This document shows positions 61,401 to 64,000 of a DNA stretch of 64,000 nucleotides, in pieces. Origin of the DNA: Haliclystus octoradiatus (taxonomy: Eukaryota > Cnidaria > Staurozoa > Stauromedusae > Haliclystidae); contig OU744450.1 in NCBI GenBank assembly GCA_916610825.1, forward strand, positions 23,063,338-23,127,337, written 5' to 3'. The translations under genes and the position numbers were made by a program. The first letter of the stretch is position 1. Each line of letters opens with the position of its first letter. Below the pieces are notes generated by a model. The model did no database searches. It had not been told where the DNA came from and saw only the letters and a list, made by a program, of their open reading frames with translations.

Positions 61401-64000
61401 TATATAGTAGTCTATACAAAGGAATAATTTGTCTGCACGCAGGTTAATGCAAACGATACCAATACAGTTTAGATAATGTGTGATTTAATTTTGGTGTTTT
61501 ATTTAATACAAGATCAACGTTAGCAACAGATCTTTCGTACTCGCGAGTTACCACAGTGTCCCTCATTATTCTCTCCTTTTCGGATACCGTTTCATAAAGA
61601 TGAAGTTCATAAAATTTCAGCTTAATAGCAACATGTATCCCGGAGAAATTCGGAGAAAATTCGGAGCAAAATATAAGGAAGCCCCTTGAGAGCTCGATTG
61701 CACGATTATAAGTTCAATTTGTTGTTCATTGGGTGGCATTTTATATTTTATATTGTTAAGCTCGATTTGCTTCTTATAGCCAATCACAACTGTTCCTCGC
61801 AGCTCGCCTAACAAAAAGAAACAGACTGTTTATTGACAAGTAATTGAAAATGGTGGAAAGTTTTTAAAGAATTCCAAAGGAAACACCTGCCGTTCTGCAC
61901 AGTGCTCTGTAATGATACGATCTAGAATAATTGTTCATCCTAACTTGAATTCCGGCTTTTCAAATGGACACTATGTCTAAAAATCAATAAAATAAATTTT
62001 ATTTGCTCATCTGTTTCTAATTTTAGAGACCTCATACCTCATAAACAGCGAATTGAAAATCCGACTACTAGGTTTTTGATTTTATAAGAAGAAAACGAAT
62101 AACAACTATCTTCAATAACATGTTAGCTGCTGAAAACGATAAAAAATTACTGAGATATCCAACAAGGCAATGTCCAAATGTCTTGAAAATTGGACATTAA
62201 CAATCATTTTTTTGCTCGGAACAAGAAATGTTGGTTTACATCAATGGAAACAAATTTGAAACAAGTAAAAATGTTCTTGCAAGAATTAAAAAACTTTCCT
62301 GTGATTGTTCGTTTTCCAGGCTGAGTGACTGTTGCTTATCTTTTTTGACTTAGTTAAAGAAGATGAGACATTTTTAATGAATAATGAATTAACTTATTTT
62401 TCGTTAAATGGTATGTCTCGATTTTTGTCTCTCATTCTACAAGTGTTATGAATAATAAGGGGCATTAAAAAGGGTATTAATTAAGTGTGGTAGAATATAA
62501 GAATTTGTATGGGGGATGGAAAATAGAACCCAAGTTATGTTGCACTTGTGTTGTGGGGATATTGAGCAATGTGGGGGCATTATGCTGTCAAATATTATTT
62601 TGTAAATACAGTACTTTCTTGGTGGAACAGTTTATCTAGTACATACATACATACATACATACATACATACATACATACATACATACATACATACATACAT
62701 ACATACATACATACATACATACATACATACATACATACATACATACATACATACATACATACATACATACATACATACATTAAGAAAGGGGATATTCATT
62801 AACTGTGACTTATTTATGTTAATTGCATGTTTTTTTGATAGACTGGTAACTGATGCTGAAGATCGTATAGTTGAATTAGAATCTATGGTATCTCGTCTTG
62901 GTGAAGAGGCTGTTGATAAAGTATCACTTCTTGAGGATATCCAAAGTGATAAAGAAACAATCAGTAGAGCAACACAACAGAATAAACAATTGAAAGATCA
63001 GCTAGAAGAATTGCAAAACGCCTTCGTGAAAATGGTATGCTATAAATACAGCCCAGTCCAGTACATATATATCCATAGCCATCTATTTACAAGAGTTGGG
63101 ACACTCTCTCATGTGCCGCTCTCGGCTCTCATTGGATAGATGCCAGTCACATGATTTTATGGACGCCATTTTCGTTTCGTCAAACCCTGGCTCGCGAAAT
63201 TTGAACAAGGCCCGCGAAAATATTATTATGAATTCGAAAAGATTTTTGTTCGAAAGCAAAACCTCCTCAATGGAACAAAAATGGAAATTTTCGAGCCTCA
63301 AAACTTGCGTGTCCCAACTCTTATAAGTATCTGCTGTAAACACCTGGCTAATCTTTGCTTCCTTTGTAGCAATTTTTCTTGTGACGATGATACTTTGAAC
63401 ATGGTTTTGTTTATTTCCATTGTACTAAAAGGGTGGAGTTAGACCACCTACTGAGCAATAGTTTGTTTGTGCTTTTTATGACTTATTTTTATTACACATT
63501 AATAAGCCTTAACCATCCATGCATTAGAATACGAAGTTGTTTTCTATTAGAAACAACATTGGAGAAACCTTTTAATCCGTCGAGTTAGACCTTTGTGATG
63601 ATACATATCTTTTTCAAACATTTTGTTTTGGATGATTTACTTTCTTGCAAAATGGATAATATATCTTTAATTTGTTGATTTAGGCAGAGTTAAAATCAGC
63701 CGATGTGTTGTAAAAAATGTTCAACTTTTTCCATTTTCTTTTAATTTTTTCTGTGGTTTGGTCTATATATAATCAGAACATTCTTTAACGTTCTCTGACT
63801 GTCCCTTCAATCCCTAAAAAATGTTAAGACATTCACTTCTGAATGATTCACTATATAGGTTAAACTTCTCACATGTTTTCATGTTTTAGACAAACACAAA
63901 TGCTGAATTGACTGATAAATTTCAAAAAATACAACACGAATCACATCAATTTGAAAATCAATCGAAGCAATTTCATGAGAAATTAGAAATGTCTCTTGAA
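43490..64000 (+). CDS. GOLGA2: GM130 / golgin A2, 5' and central part, runs off window
   Basis: 20 coding exons: 43490-43540, 44015-44176, 45042-45142, 46279-46312, 46891-46920, 47632-47685, 48081-48161, 48682-48720, 49057-49122, 49614-49707, 51166-51331, 52121-52181, 53087-53167, 54638-54733, 55455-55562, 56480-56567, 60040-60170, 61020-61045, 62842-63034, 63890-64000 (591 codons, phases agree). The start MMAEVSRQEKLASAKRKLKQ matches the basic p115-binding N-terminus of GM130. A Ser/Pro-rich stretch follows, then long coiled coil. Two blocks are near-identical to human GM130: LKEQLEVHIQTIGILVSEK and ISRATQQNKQLKDQLEELQ (then NAFVKM). GM130 is a cis-Golgi matrix tether that binds p115 and GRASP65; the C-terminal GRASP-binding end is outside the window. 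Introns carry many MITEs; the longest, 56568-60039, is 3.5 kb. Confidence 0.93.
44691..44870. mobile_element. Long hairpin / foldback element in GOLGA2 intron 2
   Basis: Arms of about 65 bp (AATCTGCAACGGTTTCGAT ... CACTTGCCTGACGATGATTT) pair almost perfectly around a 50-bp centre. It is surrounded by ACACAAT / ATCTTGTGT, with no clean target duplication. Confidence 0.75.
45195..45860 (-). repeat. SINE family B relic interrupted by a 542-bp MITE
   Basis: 45210-45267 and 45816-45865 together give a reverse copy of the 26427 SINE (GGGATTTGAACC / TTGAACCAAAGACCCTGCG / CCTAACCACCACACCAGG). The insert 45268-45809 has inverted ends TAGACTTACGTAGACTGCTGA / TAGACTTCCATAGACTACTGA, and TTGAACCA occurs at both junctions. 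Confidence 0.65.
45945..46112 (+). mobile_element. hAT-like MITE
   Basis: CAGGGTCCAACAAAAGTGGG ... GGCTGAATATTTTGTCATAC; family core present. GOLGA2 intron 3. Confidence 0.68.
47130..47310 (-). repeat. SINE family B relic
   Basis: The reverse complement matches 26427-26620: GTGCAGCCTTGGTACAGTGG, GGTTCAATCCC, and the AAACTTACCCGGTTTG end. The 47188-47436 and 47184-47369 open frames are by-products. Confidence 0.65.
47824..47998 (-). mobile_element. Pogo-like MITE
   Basis: Reverse copy: AGTTAAACTTGTTATAACGG ... ATACCGGTTTCACTG, followed by TA; 175 bp. GOLGA2 intron 6. Confidence 0.82.
48340..48470 (+). repeat. SINE family A relic
   Basis: CAATCAAGGCCTATCTGCC then ATTGCTCTTAACCAAAAGAG. This is the core and tail of the SINE at 16575, without its tRNA head. 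GOLGA2 intron 7. Confidence 0.65.
50959..51135 (+). mobile_element. Pogo-like MITE
   Basis: CAGTGAAACCTGTATATAAC ... AGGTTTGACTG, TA flanks, 177 bp, ending 30 bp before GOLGA2 exon 11. Confidence 0.86.
51439..51711. mobile_element. MITE with CCAGAGCCATCTATTTACAAG ends, copy 1
   Basis: Inverted ends CCAGAGCCATCTATTTACAA / CCAGAGCCATATATTTATAA; internal GATTTTATGGGCGCCATTTT and CGAACAAAAATGGCGATTTT. A second copy is at 63073-63330. Confidence 0.75.
51712..52060 (-). mobile_element. Pogo-like MITE with a hAT-like MITE nested inside
   Basis: The pogo-like copy runs TCAAACCTGTTATAGC ... TGGTATATACAG and resumes as GTTTCACTAAAC after 52046. Between them 51864-52043 is a hAT-like MITE (CAGGGCCCGACAAAAG ... 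CTTTTGTCGGACCCATG) with CAGG at both junctions. The hAT-like family was therefore active after this pogo-like copy inserted. Confidence 0.75.
52328..52463. mobile_element. MITE with CCCTGTGAATAACAGTTCAG ends
   Basis: 136 bp, inverted ends CCCTG...ACAGTTCAGGAGTTCATG / CCCTGCGAAAAACAGTTCAGG; related to 17792-17986. GOLGA2 intron 12. Confidence 0.7.
53465..53635 (+). mobile_element. Pogo-like MITE
   Basis: CAGTCAAACC, then after a short odd stretch AACAGCCAGCTACTAGAGG ... CAGGTTTGACTG, followed by TA. Small fragments of the same family continue at 53655-53740 and 54490-54540. Confidence 0.72.
53940..54417. mobile_element. Harbinger-like MITE, TAA target duplication, GC-rich subterminal repeats
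   Basis: Inverted ends GGCCCTGTTTACAAGGAGGG (and reversed) are flanked by TAA at 53937-53939 and 54418-54420. Inside, GGCGAGTTACTCGGGTA and its complement occur about ten times. TIR and 3-bp TWA duplication fit PIF/Harbinger. The 53863-54204 open frame is an artefact of this element. Confidence 0.85.
54895..55030 (+). mobile_element. Pogo-like MITE, slightly truncated
   Basis: CAGGGAAACCATTATAGACAG ... GGTTTGACTAG. GOLGA2 intron 14. Confidence 0.7.
55653..55800 (+). mobile_element. Pogo-like MITE, diverged
   Basis: CAGTGAAACCGGTAGGTC ... GGTGGTCATTATAACAGG after TA. GOLGA2 intron 15. Confidence 0.65.
58736..59180. repeat. Tandem array (about 53-bp unit, 7-8 copies) inside a hAT-like MITE
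   Basis: The unit AACCTCAACAAAAAATTCAG + AAGAAAATTGATAATTTTCT + GATTTATAGGCAA repeats about 7.5 times from 58736 to about 59140. GATCCCGGAAGGC, then TAAACCTTTTGTCGGAC, the right end of the hAT-like MITE family, follows. The unit is the internal part of that MITE, so one element has expanded by local duplication. GOLGA2 intron 16. Confidence 0.85.
59340..59480. repeat. Diverged interspersed repeat, copy 2
   Basis: CCCCCTCGTGCAGATGAAAA ... GAGAGTCTGTATGGAGAA ... GGGGGGTATTGAGCAAG; related to 24850-25020 and 62450-62585. Confidence 0.45.
61349..61446. mobile_element. MITE, TAGYCTGC termini, 9-bp target duplication
   Basis: 98 bp with ends TAGTCTGCGTGCAGACA / TAACCTGCGTGCAGACA, flanked by ATGCAAACG at 61340-61348 and 61447-61455. 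Confidence 0.85.
62639..62780. repeat. (ACAT)n microsatellite, about 140 bp
   Basis: A pure tetranucleotide run in GOLGA2 intron 18, just before exon 19. It produces long YIHT / MYVC open frames on both strands that are not genes. Confidence 0.97.
63073..63330. mobile_element. MITE with CCATAGCCATCTATTTACAAG ends, copy 2
   Basis: Left end CCATAGCCATCTATTTACAA; right end reversed ACTTATAAGAGTTGGGACAC; internal GATTTTATGGACGCCATTTT. The two opposite open frames here come from the element. GOLGA2 intron 19. Confidence 0.75.

Noticed and set aside
62569..62802. YIHT-repeat and MYVC-repeat open frames
   Set aside because: They are translations of the (ACAT)n microsatellite on both strands.

Overview
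The window is AT-rich nuclear DNA of an animal. I infer this from spliced genes with GT-AG introns and animal protein families (SMG7, GM130/GOLGA2, an EF-hand mitochondrial carrier, a choline-transporter-like protein, a Ras-like GTPase), and from dense families of miniature transposons, SINEs and Penelope-like elements. Intron sizes and repeat content suggest an invertebrate, but I cannot name the species.

Layout. Positions 1-4370 hold two nearly identical Penelope-like retroelement copies in inverted orientation, with a tandem partial copy (pseudo-LTR) between them, followed by about 550 bp of (ATT)n. This block lies inside, or just downstream of, a minus-strand SLC44 (choline transporter-like) gene. 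Its first five coding exons run from 9428 down to 5806, and the rest lies beyond the left edge. After a 2.4-2.9 kb spacer comes a complete plus-strand gene for a calcium-regulated mitochondrial carrier (SCaMC/SLC25A23-25 type, five exons, 455 aa, 12330-19778). A single-exon plus-strand Ras-like GTPase of the RASD/Ras-dva type follows (21060-21779).

A complete minus-strand SMG7 gene (nonsense-mediated decay adaptor) occupies 24233-42928. I could follow it through 23 coding exons whose phases all agree (821 codons plus stop). It is divergently arranged with a plus-strand GOLGA2 (Golgi matrix protein GM130) gene starting at 43490. Twenty coding exons (591 codons) of GOLGA2 are visible, and it runs off the right edge. 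The roughly 560 bp between the two starts is probably a shared promoter region.

The protein-coding genes look like ordinary housekeeping genes without a common pathway. The unusual content is in the introns: a pogo-like MITE family with TA target duplications (about 14 copies), a MITE family with TAGYCTGC termini and 9-bp target duplications (4 copies), a hAT-like MITE family, one copy of which has grown a tandem array, two tRNA-type SINE families, an element carrying both telomere-like hexamers and Pol III boxes, and a short inverted-repeat element that has captured a piece of Penelope endonuclease. The best functional surprise is a hammerhead-ribozyme-like motif in both repeat copies of the Penelope element. 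I found no clearly novel multi-gene system.
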